From CAWELS01 sp964468205 (GTDB lineage Bacteria; Acidobacteriota; Terriglobia; Bryobacterales; Bryobacteraceae), in contig CAYXVG010000013.1 in the NCBI GenBank assembly GCA_964468205.1, positions 62,001-126,000 on the forward strand: a stretch of DNA of 64,000 bases, read 5' to 3'. The stretch's first letter is position 1. Every line of letters begins with the position of its first letter. This document shows, piece after piece, positions 32,143 through 40,901 of this stretch. Made by a program: the position numbers and the translations under genes. The notes under the pieces were generated by a model that saw nothing but the letters and a program-made list of their open reading frames with translations, searched no databases and was not told the origin of the DNA.

Positions 32143-34783
32143 AGACGAACTCGTTCGAATTGAACATCGCGAGCGCGACGTCGGCCAAGGCGCGGGTCTC
32201 CGGGTCCACGTCGCCCCACTGCAGATTCTCTTCGTTCGGCCACGGCGGGCGATCTTCCTCGAAGCGGAAATTCTCGCCGGTGAGCTCACTGGTGATGCTG
32301 CGGTGCAGAACGGGCTCGGTCTTCACCCTTTGCGGCGGGGGCGCCTCGCGGTGGTACCGGGTCATCTCGGCGATGTGGGTGAGTGCCGCATCCATCTCCG
32401 CCGGCTCCGGATCGCGGCCGTAGGCAAGACGGAACGCTCGTTTCACTCGCTCCGCGTTGCTGGAGGTCTCGCGGTGGAGGCGGCCGGCGAAAGCCACCGC
32501 CAGATCGTAGCTGATCTCGCTATTGAAAAGCGAGAATGCCTGGGTCGGCACGGTGGTGGCGTCGCGGCGCTCGCAGCTCAGATCCATCGGCGGGCCGTTG
32601 AAGACCTCGACCAGCGGGTCCATCAGACTGCGCTGCTGGAAGCTGTAGATCGACCGGCGGTTGCGCGCCAGCTTCGTCGGCTCGGCCCAGTAGAGCGGCC
32701 GCAGTGATCCCATGGCGTGCCGGGGCTGGTCGGCGACGTTCCGGTTGATTTGGGGATATGTACCCGGGCCGCCGGCGGCCGGGCTCAGTTCCCCGGAAAC
32801 GGCCAGCATCGCATCGCGCAACGCCTCGGCCTCGATGCGCCGCGGGCTGAAGTAGGCAAGGTAGCGACTTTCAGGGTCCTTCGCGGCCACGGTTTCGGCG
32901 CCGGGGTGCTCGCTTGACCGCATGTAGGCGTCGCTGAGCATGATCAGGCGGTGCATGCGTTTCGTGTGCCAGCCGCCGTTGATGAAGTCGGACGCCAGCC
33001 AGTCCAGCAATTCCGGATGGGTTGGCTTCTTGCCCATCTTGCCGAAGTTGTTCGAGTCGCCGGCCAAGCCGGCGCCGAAGTGATACTGCCAAATGCGGTT
33101 CACCATCACCCGGGCGGTGAGCGGGTTCTTCTCGTTAGCGATCCACCGCGCCAGCGCGGCCCGCCGGCCGGCGACTGTTTGCGGGATCGGCGGCGCCGGA
33201 TAACCGCTGTACTGCTCCACCGCGCCGAGCACGCCCGGCGTCACCTTCTCGCCCGGCGACTGGATGCTGCCGCCCGCCAGCAGAAACGTCTCGGCGGACT
33301 CATAGTCAGCTTTTTCCAAGTAGCTGTTCGCGCCGCCCGGCGTCACGTCGTTGCAGCCGTCGAGCAGGCCGCTCGAGACGCTGAACGCCAACGGCTCGTA
33401 GCGTTCGGCCGAGAGCTTGTGAATGCTGAGGTGCTTGCGGTAGAGCTTCTGGCCCTCCTTCTCCTCGGCGGTGAGCCCGGACTGCTTGCCAACGCCCTCG
33501 GGCAGGTTTTTGAGGTCCGTGATGCCGTACTGCTCGAACAGGCGCTGCTTGTTGAGGGCTTCGTACTCGGCAAGCTTCTTCATCACTTGCGCGATGAGCT
33601 GCCGCATGCGTTCATTTCCGGCTTGGAAGCCGTCGCGGCGCTCGGATTCGAGGAAGGGGGTTTTGCGGTGGGCGAAGGCGGTGGTGGCGAAGACCGCCTG
33701 TACGCGGTAGTAGTCCTTCTGCGGCAGCGGATCGAACTTGTGGTCATGGCACTTTGCGCAGCCCATGGTCAGGCCCATGAAGGCGGTCACGGTGGAGTGC
33801 GTGACGTCGTCGAGCCAGAGTTGGCGCGTTTCGGCGGCGACGGACATCGCCGTGTGCTCCCAAGGGCCGGTGCGGAGGAACCCGGTGGCGATGGCGGCTT
33901 CGGGGTTATCGGGAAACAGCTCGTCGCCGGCGATCTGTTCGAGGATGAAGCGGTCGTAGGGCTTGTCGTCGTTGAATGCCCGGATCACGTAGTCGCGATA
34001 GCGCCAGGCGTTGGGGCGCTCGAAGTCGTTCGAGTAGCCGCCGGTGTCGGCGTAGCGGACCACGTCGAGCCAGTGCCGGCCCCAGCGTTCGCCGTAACTC
34101 GGGGATGCGAGCAGACGGTCGACCACCTGGGCAAAGGCCTCGCGGTCACCGGCGGGGTGATTGACAAAGGCGTCGACATCCTTCGGATCGGGCGGCAGGC
34201 CAGTGAGGTCGAAGGTGGCGCGGCGGATCAGAGTGCGGCGGCCGGCGGGCGGGGCGGGCTCGATTCCGCGCTCCCGCAGCTTGCGCTGGATGAATGCGTC
34301 GACCGCAGTGGAAACGCCGGATTCGTCAGGCGGTTCGATATCGGCCACCGGGTAGAAGGCCCACAGGTCGTCTTTCTCGAACTTGCCCCAATCGGGTCCT
34401 TTCGCGGCCGTCTTGACGTACGGTGCGCCGCCGTCGATCCAGGCTCGGAACGCGGCGCGCGTCTCCTCGGGGAGCTTCAGGTCCGGGGGCATTTGTAGGC
34501 CCTGCTCGTGTTCGAGCGCCTGGTAAAGAAGGCTCTTCGCGGCGTTGCCCGGGATGATTGCCGGCCCGCGTCCGCCGCCCGAGAGCATCGCTTCGCGGGT
34601 ACGGAGGTCGAGTTTCGCAAGGGTTATTCCCTCGCCGTGGCAGCCGAGACACTTTTCCTTGAGGACGGGCTGGACGGTCTCCGAGAAGATCTTCTCAGGA
34701 GCGGTTTCGGCGCCGGCAGCGAGAGCGGCAAGCGCGCAGATCAACAGAAATCGCGAGAGGAAGAGTCGATGTGTGCCCAGCAT
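32132..34783 (-). CDS. PSCyt1/DUF1549/DUF1553 c-type cytochrome domain protein
   Basis: An 883-residue exported protein: signal peptide (to about 'AAGAETA'), then a planctomycete-type cytochrome domain with one haem motif 'CLGCHGEG' near residue 45, then DUF1549 ('RATFDLTGLPPDPKDVDAF', 'YGERWGRHWLDVVRYADTGG') and a C-terminal DUF1553 ('NPLTARVMVNRIWQYHFGAG', 'RRIEAEALRDAML'). A second 'CAKCHDHKFDP' in the middle is a further CxxCH motif, so two haems are possible. It is translationally coupled to the DUF1501 gene. Likely periplasmic redox function; substrate unknown. Confidence 0.9.
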   Translation of the reverse strand: MLGTHRLFLSRFLLICALAALAAGAETAPEKIFSETVQPVLKEKCLGCHGEGITLAKLDLRTREAMLSGGGRGPAIIPGNAAKSLLYQALEHEQGLQMPPDLKLPEETRAAFRAWIDGGAPYVKTAAKGPDWGKFEKDDLWAFYPVADIEPPDESGVSTAVDAFIQRKLRERGIEPAPPAGRRTLIRRATFDLTGLPPDPKDVDAFVNHPAGDREAFAQVVDRLLASPSYGERWGRHWLDVVRYADTGGYSNDFERPNAWRYRDYVIRAFNDDKPYDRFILEQIAGDELFPDNPEAAIATGFLRTGPWEHTAMSVAAETRQLWLDDVTHSTVTAFMGLTMGCAKCHDHKFDPLPQKDYYRVQAVFATTAFAHRKTPFLESERRDGFQAGNERMRQLIAQVMKKLAEYEALNKQRLFEQYGITDLKNLPEGVGKQSGLTAEEKEGQKLYRKHLSIHKLSAERYEPLAFSVSSGLLDGCNDVTPGGANSYLEKADYESAETFLLAGGSIQSPGEKVTPGVLGAVEQYSGYPAPPIPQTVAGRRAALARWIANEKNPLTARVMVNRIWQYHFGAGLAGDSNNFGKMGKKPTHPELLDWLASDFINGGWHTKRMHRLIMLSDAYMRSSEHPGAETVAAKDPESRYLAYFSPRRIEAEALRDAMLAVSGELSPAAGGPGTYPQINRNVADQPRHAMGSLRPLYWAEPTKLARNRRSIYSFQQRSLMDPLVEVFNGPPMDLSCERRDATTVPTQAFSLFNSEISYDLAVAFAGRLHRETSSNAERVKRAFRLAYGRDPEPAEMDAALTHIAEMTRYHREAPPPQRVKTEPVLHRSITSELTGENFRFEEDRPPWPNEENLQWGDVDPETRALADVALAMFNSNEFVYVY

Positions 34784-34793
34784 TGCGCCCTCT

Positions 34794-34813
34794 GAATTAC
34801 ACTACGGTAATTC
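34794..34813. promoter_or_regulatory. inverted repeat in a divergent promoter region
   Basis: GAATTAC and GTAATTC flank ACTACG, a perfect 7-bp palindrome, ten bases before the DUF1549 start on the minus strand and about 70 bases before the phosphodiesterase start. It is AT-rich compared with its surroundings and could be an operator. No regulator gene adjoins it. Confidence 0.4.
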
Positions 34814-34883
34814 TTTGGTTGCCAGTATATAACACTATGCCGCTCCACCGCTCCGAAGCCTTATTCTGGAGGAGATGAAACGA

Positions 34884-36215
34884 ATGTTCGCCTATGCCGT
34901 TCTGTTGCTGTGCTTCGCGCTTCCGGCGCAGCCGGCCAAACACGTCGTGTTGATCTCCATCGACGGGCTGGCCGCCTACCATCTGTTGAATGAGGAACTG
35001 GAGCTGCCGAACATCCGCGAGCTCATCGCCGGGGGCGTGTGGGCGGCGTCGAGCGAGACGGTATTCCCGAGCGTTACGCATCCCTCGCACACGAGTATCC
35101 TGACGGGCGTCGAGCCAAGGCGGCACGGCGTCCTCAGCAATGGGATGACGAACCGCGAGACCGGGGAACGCTTCCATCCGACGAACAAGCCGCACGGTGA
35201 CGTTGTCAAAGCCCGGACGATTTTCGACGCGGCCAAGGCGGCCGACCTGACGACAGCCTCGTTCTTCTGGCCGGAGACCTGGCAGGATCCCGCTATCGAC
35301 TACAACCTGCCAGAGGTCTTTAACGACGAGAGGAAAGCCGACATCCATTCCGTCGCCCCTGGCTTCTTGGAGGAACTGCGCGGCGCCGGCGTGCCGATCG
35401 ACTACTATTTCCGCTGGTACGGTTCGGAGCGGCGCAATGCCGGCGACGTGATTTTGACCGAAGCCGCGGCGTACGTGCTGAAGGCGCACAAACCCGCGCT
35501 GCTCGCCATCCACCTTGTATCGACCGACGGCGTGCAGCACCAGTATGGCCCGCATCACTACCTCAGCCACGCCTCGCTCACCAGCGCCGACCACTGCGTG
35601 GGGCTACTGCGCCAGGCGGCAGTGGACGCGGGCATCGACGCGGAGACCGTCTTCATTGCCGCCGCCGACCACGGCTTCCACAGCGTGTATCAGGAGGCGA
35701 ACATCGACCCTGTGTTTCGTCGCGCCGGCCTTTCCGGCAAGGTGAAGCTACACGGCGGAGGCTGGTCCGTGGCGGTGGAACTCGGCAACGGCTTCGACAG
35801 GGAAGCGGACCTGCCGGCGCTCGAGCAGGTGTTTGGCAAACTGCAGCAACTAGGGTTGGTGCAGCGCGTGATCGGCCCCGGCGAGATGCACTCGGTGGGC
35901 CAGCCGCGTTACGAAGAGAGCGTCTACGCGCCCGGCCACTATTTCCTCATTCCGGACATCGACACTCATCTGGTGGCGGATCGAACGAGCGATTCCATGG
36001 AGCGGCGCCCGAAGGTAAAGCCCTACCACGGCCACGGCTACCTGCCCGGGCACCCGCGAATGTACCCGGCGCTCGTGCTGGCCGGCGCAGGCGTGAAGAA
36101 GGGCGTCACCATTGGGCACACGAAGAACATCGACATCGCCCCGACGATTGCCCGCCTGCTGGGGATTGACATGCCGGACGCAAGCGGAGATGTGATCGCG
36201 GAAGCGCTCGAGTAA
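34884..36215 (+). CDS. secreted type I phosphodiesterase/nucleotide pyrophosphatase-like protein
   Basis: About 443 residues. I take the ATG at 34884 because the GGAGGAG site lies 9-11 bases before it; an in-frame ATG at 34875 sits too close to that site. A signal peptide (MFAYAVLLLCFALPAQPAK) is followed by the alkaline-phosphatase-superfamily core: 'HVVLISIDGLAAYHL' (metal Asp), 'ETVFPSVTHPSHTSILTG' with the catalytic threonine, 'HLVSTDGVQHQYGPHHY' and 'AADHGFH' (metal Asp/His). It hydrolyses phosphodiester or pyrophosphate bonds in the periplasm, substrate unknown. Convergent with the receiver-like gene, separated by a hairpin. Confidence 0.88.
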   Translation: MFAYAVLLLCFALPAQPAKHVVLISIDGLAAYHLLNEELELPNIRELIAGGVWAASSETVFPSVTHPSHTSILTGVEPRRHGVLSNGMTNRETGERFHPTNKPHGDVVKARTIFDAAKAADLTTASFFWPETWQDPAIDYNLPEVFNDERKADIHSVAPGFLEELRGAGVPIDYYFRWYGSERRNAGDVILTEAAAYVLKAHKPALLAIHLVSTDGVQHQYGPHHYLSHASLTSADHCVGLLRQAAVDAGIDAETVFIAAADHGFHSVYQEANIDPVFRRAGLSGKVKLHGGGWSVAVELGNGFDREADLPALEQVFGKLQQLGLVQRVIGPGEMHSVGQPRYEESVYAPGHYFLIPDIDTHLVADRTSDSMERRPKVKPYHGHGYLPGHPRMYPALVLAGAGVKKGVTIGHTKNIDIAPTIARLLGIDMPDASGDVIAEALE

Positions 36216-36216
36216 G

Positions 36217-36234
36217 CGGCGGACGAAGCCGCCG
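36217..36234. terminator. hairpin between convergent genes
   Basis: CGGCGG and CCGCCG form a 6-bp stem around ACGAAG, directly after the phosphodiesterase stop and ending one base before the receiver-like gene's stop. A short shared terminator is likely. Confidence 0.5.
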
Positions 36235-36235
36235 G

Positions 36236-36775
36236 TTACAGCATCGAACGGATAATCCGCGTCTGGAAGTTTTCGAGGGATTCGCGGACCCGCTCGGCCT
36301 CGGTCATGGCGCTGCGCAGTTTCACCGCCTCCGAGCCGAAGGATTCGAGCAACCCCTTCATGACGATATCGGACTCGCGCCGGATGATCTGGAGCTCGAG
36401 TTGCAACGCGCGATAGCGGTTGGCCGCCGCCACGATTCCGATCTGATCCTCGCGTGGCGCGTGGTCCGAGAGACAAGCGAACGCTCCGGCCTGGAGAGCC
36501 TCGCGCCGCCACTTTCTGCCCCGGGCGGGACCAAGCACGACGACCGGAGGGGGGTACTCGCGCTGCGCAGTAAGGCTGCTGATCAAGTCCTGGTCCGGTT
36601 CATCATGATCCAGCAGGACGAGGACGACACTCGCCTCGGAGGTGTTGCGCCGCCCGCTCGAGGAATCCAATACCTGGTATCCGGACTCTTCGAGCACTTT
36701 CCGAATCTGCTCTGTTCGTTCGGGAGACCGCCCCAAGAGCAGGACCCGGCAGGTCTCATCCCGTTTCGCTGCCAT
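36236..36775 (-). CDS. receiver-like signalling protein with C-terminal coiled coil
   Basis: A 179-residue soluble protein. The first ~115 residues look like a CheY-type receiver fold ('CRVLLLGRSPERTEQIRKVLEESGYQVL' start, 'VVLVLLDHDEPDQDLI' where the phosphoacceptor would be, 'ALQAGAFACLSDHAPREDQ' near the last strand). The acidic pair at the start of beta-1 is missing, and the lysine is not clear, so phosphorylation is doubtful and it may be a pseudo-receiver. The C-terminal 60 residues are a charged helix ('LQLELQIIRRESDIVMKGL'), possibly for dimerisation. No output domain is seen. Function unknown. Confidence 0.6.
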   Translation of the reverse strand: MAAKRDETCRVLLLGRSPERTEQIRKVLEESGYQVLDSSSGRRNTSEASVVLVLLDHDEPDQDLISSLTAQREYPPPVVVLGPARGRKWRREALQAGAFACLSDHAPREDQIGIVAAANRYRALQLELQIIRRESDIVMKGLLESFGSEAVKLRSAMTEAERVRESLENFQTRIIRSML

Positions 36776-36849
36776 TCCCTGCCATTGTGAGGGCGCGGGT
36801 GTGCGGAGTCAATCCGTTTCCTTGAGCGGGGCCCGGGTGGATGGCGATA

Positions 36850-37377
36850 CTACCAATCGGCCGGATCCTCGGGAAGGTCTTCGCGGTAGAGGCGGACGTC
36901 GTCCACCCACGCCTTGCCGGATCCTTGAAACACGAGGTTCAACTTCACATTCCGGGGGTTCTCGCCCTTTCGCAGCGGGTACCGGACCTCCACGTCGAGC
37001 CAGTGGCTGGAGCCGGAGAGAGAGTACTGCCGTCCTTGTATGGACGACTGGCCGAGTTCCGGAATCTCGCAGGCGATTTCCAGGAAGACGGCCCCCTTTA
37101 CCTTACGGGTCTTCATCTTTGCCTGGAAGACGATTTGCGCCTGTTCGAGGTCGACGTCGCCCGCGTCGATCAGTTCGTACACTCCGGAACCGGACGCGCG
37201 GACGGCGATCGAGCCGTTTCCGTCCACGGTGGCGGACTTGTCGAGTTCCACACCCTTCCGCCCCTCGAGACTGTCGAGAGAATCGGTGGGGAAGCGCCGC
37301 AGCTCAACCAATTCGGCGAGGCAGAGGGCGCTGCCGAGTAAGGATGCAGTGAATAGCGCTCGGATCAGTAGAGGCAT
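36850..37377 (-). CDS. exported protein of unknown function, beta-rich
   Basis: A 175-residue protein with a signal peptide ('LIRALFTASLLGSALCLA') and then a beta-strand-rich body. The pattern 'VVYELIDAGDVDLEQAQIVFQAKMKT' and 'LVFQGSGKAWVDDVRLYRE' resembles carbohydrate-binding beta-sandwich modules that end in 'WVDDVRL', but I cannot name a family. It precedes the second sulfatase gene in the same direction after a nine-base gap, downstream of it in the operon, so a glycan-related role fits. Nothing shows catalysis. Confidence 0.6.
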   Translation of the reverse strand: MPLLIRALFTASLLGSALCLAELVELRRFPTDSLDSLEGRKGVELDKSATVDGNGSIAVRASGSGVYELIDAGDVDLEQAQIVFQAKMKTRKVKGAVFLEIACEIPELGQSSIQGRQYSLSGSSHWLDVEVRYPLRKGENPRNVKLNLVFQGSGKAWVDDVRLYREDLPEDPADW

Positions 37378-37386
37378 GTACAGTTC

Positions 37387-38748
37387 TCAGACGGGCGCGA
37401 GACGCTGGAGCACGGGCAGCGCGGGATCGTCCGTCTTCGCGGCCAGCTCCAGCACTTGATGGTGGAGCCGGGCCGCTAATTCACTATTGTCCCGCAGGTT
37501 CTTCATTTCGTGAGGATCACGCCGGTGATCATAAAGTAGCTTGTACCGGCCGGCCGAGTAAACATAGCGCCCGTCCCACAGCGCCCGCCACCCTCGCCGC
37601 GGCGATCCCAGGCCAAGGTAGACAGCGTCGTTATCCGGGCCTTTCCCGGTAGTGCACCATCCGGCCATGCTGTCGCCCTGCATTGTGGACGGGACGCTCA
37701 GGCCAGCGAGGTCGAGGATCGTTGGGGCGAGATCGACACTCGAAACCAGAACGTCGCAGACCCGCGGGCGGATTTTGTCGGGCCAGTGAACGATCAGTGG
37801 AATGCGGAACGCCGTTGCGAAGGGCGCGGCCTTTCCACGAAACTTCCCGTCAGGGCCGGTGTGGCTGCCGAGCCGGTCGCCGTGGTCGGAGGTGTACAGG
37901 ATGATCGTGTTGTCGATCTGCCCCTGCTCCCGGAGGCCGCCGACGATGCGGCCGACCTCATGATCCACGGCGTTCACCTGCGCATAGTACAGTTGCCACA
38001 ACTCCCGCAGTTCGGTGAGTTTTGCTCCGGCAAACCTGTTCTCGAGGTCGGGCGGAAACCGGAACTGTTCCGGCGGGAACTTCTCGAGGAACTCCCGCGG
38101 GCACTGTGCCGGCAAGTGCGGCGGACCGTAAGCGACGTAGTAGAGCCACGGCCGGCCGGACTGCTGGTGGCGGCGCGTGAATTCAAGGGCCATATCGGTG
38201 TGCCAGCGCGGCTCCCAGTTGTAGCCGGGCACGCGAACCTTCTCCCGCCGCTCATTGAAGCGCCATACTTCGAAGTATTCGTGGGACTTCTCGTAGCCGT
38301 GCCACTCCTGCCAGCCCTGGCGGCGCGACCCGTCGGGAATGAATCCACCGACCCCTTTCTCCGGAACGCCTCCGTCGAGGTGCCATTTTCCGATATAGCC
38401 GGTGGCATAGCCGGCCTCCGCGAACACTTCCGCGAAGGTGGCGAAATCCGGGTTGAGCTGGATGTTGTTGGCGATGACACCGTGGCTGTGGCAATAGAGG
38501 CCGGTCTGCATCGAGCCCCGGAAAGGCGAGCAAACGGGGCTGGAAGATGCGGCGTTGGTGAAGCGAATCCCGTTCGCCGCCAGGCGGTCGAGGTTTGGCG
38601 TGCGCGCCTGCTCGTCGCCGGCGCAGCTCATCACGAGCCCGCGATGCTGGTCCGGCTGCAGGATGAGAACGTTCGGGCGCTCTGCAGCCCCCGCTCCGGC
38701 AGCGCCGGCAGCGGCGAGCGAAAGCAGGCTTCTTCGAGTCAGCGGCAT
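37387..38748 (-). CDS. secreted sulfatase (type I, formylglycine-dependent)
   Basis: About 453 residues from the ATG at 38748 (MPLTRRSLLSLAAAGAAG, a Tat-like leader); the frame upstream to 38931 lies inside the previous gene. 'RPNVLILQPDQHRGL' gives the metal-site start and 'SPVCSPFRGSMQTG' the CxPxR signature, followed by 'TGYIGKWHLDGG' and 'TIILYTSDHGDRLG', all family-typical. It probably desulfates a polysaccharide or glycolipid outside the cytoplasm. The start follows the alpha/beta hydrolase stop by seven bases, so hydrolase, sulfatase and the small exported protein form one operon. Confidence 0.9.
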   Translation of the reverse strand: MPLTRRSLLSLAAAGAAGAGAAERPNVLILQPDQHRGLVMSCAGDEQARTPNLDRLAANGIRFTNAASSSPVCSPFRGSMQTGLYCHSHGVIANNIQLNPDFATFAEVFAEAGYATGYIGKWHLDGGVPEKGVGGFIPDGSRRQGWQEWHGYEKSHEYFEVWRFNERREKVRVPGYNWEPRWHTDMALEFTRRHQQSGRPWLYYVAYGPPHLPAQCPREFLEKFPPEQFRFPPDLENRFAGAKLTELRELWQLYYAQVNAVDHEVGRIVGGLREQGQIDNTIILYTSDHGDRLGSHTGPDGKFRGKAAPFATAFRIPLIVHWPDKIRPRVCDVLVSSVDLAPTILDLAGLSVPSTMQGDSMAGWCTTGKGPDNDAVYLGLGSPRRGWRALWDGRYVYSAGRYKLLYDHRRDPHEMKNLRDNSELAARLHHQVLELAAKTDDPALPVLQRLAPV

Positions 38749-38755
38749 GGTTACG

Positions 38756-40840
38756 TCATGTAGACAGTTGTGGATTCGCGCCCCAAGGCCCCAGCAAGCG
38801 AAGCTGCTTGGATTGCAGTTCGGCGTAGACTTCCGGCAAGTCGAAACTGTGCAGGATGCCCGCCGGAAGCAGTGCGAGCGGCCAGTTGTAGTCCTTCGCT
38901 TCGGCCACTTCGGCGTAGGACGTGAGCGCATTCTTGAGCGTTACTTGCACGACGTTGCCGGCCAGCAGCGCAGCGAAGGCCGCCGGGATGGCTCCCCATC
39001 CCTTGCCGGCCAAATGCACTTCGACGTGGCCGGTGGCGGAGAGCCAGTCCAAGACTCGCAACACATCGTGTGAGCGCCCCCCGAGGTAAGGGAAGTCCAG
39101 CATAAGCGAATGCGCGGCGTAGAAGTAGTCGCTGCCGTAGATCGACCGGAAGCTATCCGGGTCGCAGGTGTCGGGTCGGGACTCGCCAATGCCGCGCACG
39201 TCGCAGGTAAGGAATGCGGATTCCGGTTCGGCTTCGAGTAGTTCGCGAATCAGCGGTTCTTCGCGCAACTCCTCGTCCGATGAGAGATGGGAGACATAAA
39301 GAACCGCGCGATGCACTTTCGGCGGGCGGGAGAGCAAACGCTCCTCCGACAGGCGATAGACAACGGCCTGTATTCCGGGCTCGGTCTCCACCAAGTAAGG
39401 CAATGCGAAGCCAAGCGGGTACTGACGGGTCCGGAGGGGCCGAAGTATCCGGTACGGCGGAGGTCCCTGCCGGGGAGGGAGCCGAAGCACGTGCGCCACC
39501 GAAAGGCGCAGAGCGGGTCCGTCGAGTTCGACACGCTTTCGGCCCAGCTTTTCTGACTGCTCCCGCGTGAAGGAGTAGATCGGCTTCGAGTTTATCCCGG
39601 CGATCTGCCCCTTCGGCGTACACCATAAGGTCTCGTCGTCCTCGATGATGATCTCCGGCTCCGTCTTGGCGCTGGAGACGCCGGTTACGCGGTTGAACCA
39701 CTGGTACATCGCCTCACGATTTTCCTGCGAGAAGCCGTGGGTGGTCGGTCCAATGTAGAGTCCGATATTCTCTTCCGCCCCGAGCAGGCGGTAGAGCTGC
39801 TTCAGCCGGCCGTAGGCCGCCTCCAGGCCGCGCGCGTCGAAGAAGTCTTTTTCCTTGCCGAGCAGGATCACCGGTTTCGGCGCCTGGGCGGCGATGAAGT
39901 CCTCGTGGTCGAGGCCGAGCGCCAGCGCTTTCGGCGGGCACTGCTCGGTGTCGGCCGGCAACTCGTTTTCGAGGTTGCGAAGAAACTCCGTGACGAAGCA
40001 GGAGGGCGCGGCCATGGTCCATCGCATCTCCACACCGCAGAGCCAGGTGGTCATGGTGCCGCCGCCGGAGTTGCCAGTGACGCCGAGGTGATTGGGGTCC
40101 ACCTCTTCGCGGGTGAGCAGGTAGTCCAGGGCACGGATGCCGTCCCACGCGCGCCACGCGCCGAAGAACTCACCGGTCAGGAACTGCTGGTTGCCGCCGT
40201 AAAGGTGCTCCCGTGTGCCGGTTCCGCGAGCCGGGTTCAGTTCCTCGTCAACGTACTGCATGCGCTCGCCCTGTCCGATGGGATCGAAAGTCAGTACCAG
40301 GTATCCCAGACGGGCGAGACCCTGGGAGAAGGCCTGGTAGGTTTCGGCGGCTTTGCCATTGGCTGAATGACCGCAGGTACCGACAACGCCGGGTAGCGGC
40401 AGAGACCTTCCCTTGGGAACGTAGAGATTCGCCGTCACCAGGAACCCGGGCCGGCTTTCGAAGATCACCTTTTCGATGTTGTAGGAGTCCCGCTCGACGA
40501 TGCCCGTGACGCGGGGATTGAGCGGCGTTTTCTCGGGCCTGGGACCGAAGCTGGCGGCGATCCGCTCGCGCACGGAGGCGACGTAGGCCGCGGCATCCGC
40601 CTTGGTCCGGAGCGCGGCCAACCTTTCGATCCGCTGCCGGTGCAGCGCACGGACGCGGTGGACGAAGTACTCTTGCACCATCCGGGGAAAGCGGTTCAGA
40701 AAATGAAATTCCACTGCTCCGCCGGGATCCTGTGCGAGCCCAAGTTCGGGGAAAGCGCCGGCTGTCCCGATCAAACCGGCCAAACCGAACAGCTCCCGCC
40801 GTGAGTAAGAAGATGAATCGCCTAGTGCGAGTTTGTTCAT
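38756..40840 (-). CDS. Tat-exported double alpha/beta hydrolase (acetyl-xylan-esterase-like)
   Basis: A 694-residue protein with the leader 'SSSYSRRELFGLAGL'. The first alpha/beta hydrolase domain has the nucleophile elbow 'GVTGNSGGGTMTTWL' (GxSxG) and 'ALGLDHEDFIAAQ', and 'GPTTHGFSQENR' as probable histidine. The second, residues ~480-690, repeats the fold ('SAFLTCDVRGIGESRP', 'HDVLRVLDWLSATGHVEV') but where the nucleophile should be it has 'LAGKGWGAIPAAF', with no serine, so it is probably non-catalytic. Two-domain proteins like this are seen near carbohydrate genes; ester removal from plant glycans is likely. Operonic with the sulfatase. Confidence 0.82.
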   Translation of the reverse strand: MNKLALGDSSSYSRRELFGLAGLIGTAGAFPELGLAQDPGGAVEFHFLNRFPRMVQEYFVHRVRALHRQRIERLAALRTKADAAAYVASVRERIAASFGPRPEKTPLNPRVTGIVERDSYNIEKVIFESRPGFLVTANLYVPKGRSLPLPGVVGTCGHSANGKAAETYQAFSQGLARLGYLVLTFDPIGQGERMQYVDEELNPARGTGTREHLYGGNQQFLTGEFFGAWRAWDGIRALDYLLTREEVDPNHLGVTGNSGGGTMTTWLCGVEMRWTMAAPSCFVTEFLRNLENELPADTEQCPPKALALGLDHEDFIAAQAPKPVILLGKEKDFFDARGLEAAYGRLKQLYRLLGAEENIGLYIGPTTHGFSQENREAMYQWFNRVTGVSSAKTEPEIIIEDDETLWCTPKGQIAGINSKPIYSFTREQSEKLGRKRVELDGPALRLSVAHVLRLPPRQGPPPYRILRPLRTRQYPLGFALPYLVETEPGIQAVVYRLSEERLLSRPPKVHRAVLYVSHLSSDEELREEPLIRELLEAEPESAFLTCDVRGIGESRPDTCDPDSFRSIYGSDYFYAAHSLMLDFPYLGGRSHDVLRVLDWLSATGHVEVHLAGKGWGAIPAAFAALLAGNVVQVTLKNALTSYAEVAEAKDYNWPLALLPAGILHSFDLPEVYAELQSKQLRLLGPWGANPQLST

Positions 40841-40866
40841 GACGCGACCTCGGCGATTAGTGTACA

Positions 40867-40891
40867 GCAGTCCCGCGTTGCGGCGGGCTGC
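40867..40891. terminator. hairpin downstream of the epimerase gene
   Basis: GCAG plus CCCGC pair with GCGGG plus CTGC, leaving one bulged base and a GTTGCG loop. It is 11 bases after the epimerase stop in its direction of transcription and before the hydrolase start, which suits a terminator. Confidence 0.5.
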
Positions 40892-40901
40892 AGCCTGCCA
40901 G

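Noticed and set aside
32951..34498. A 515-residue plus-strand open frame, and a similar one at 30778-32163
   Set aside because: Antisense to the DUF1549/DUF1553 and DUF1501 genes, which have clear motifs and leaders; the shadows lack any.
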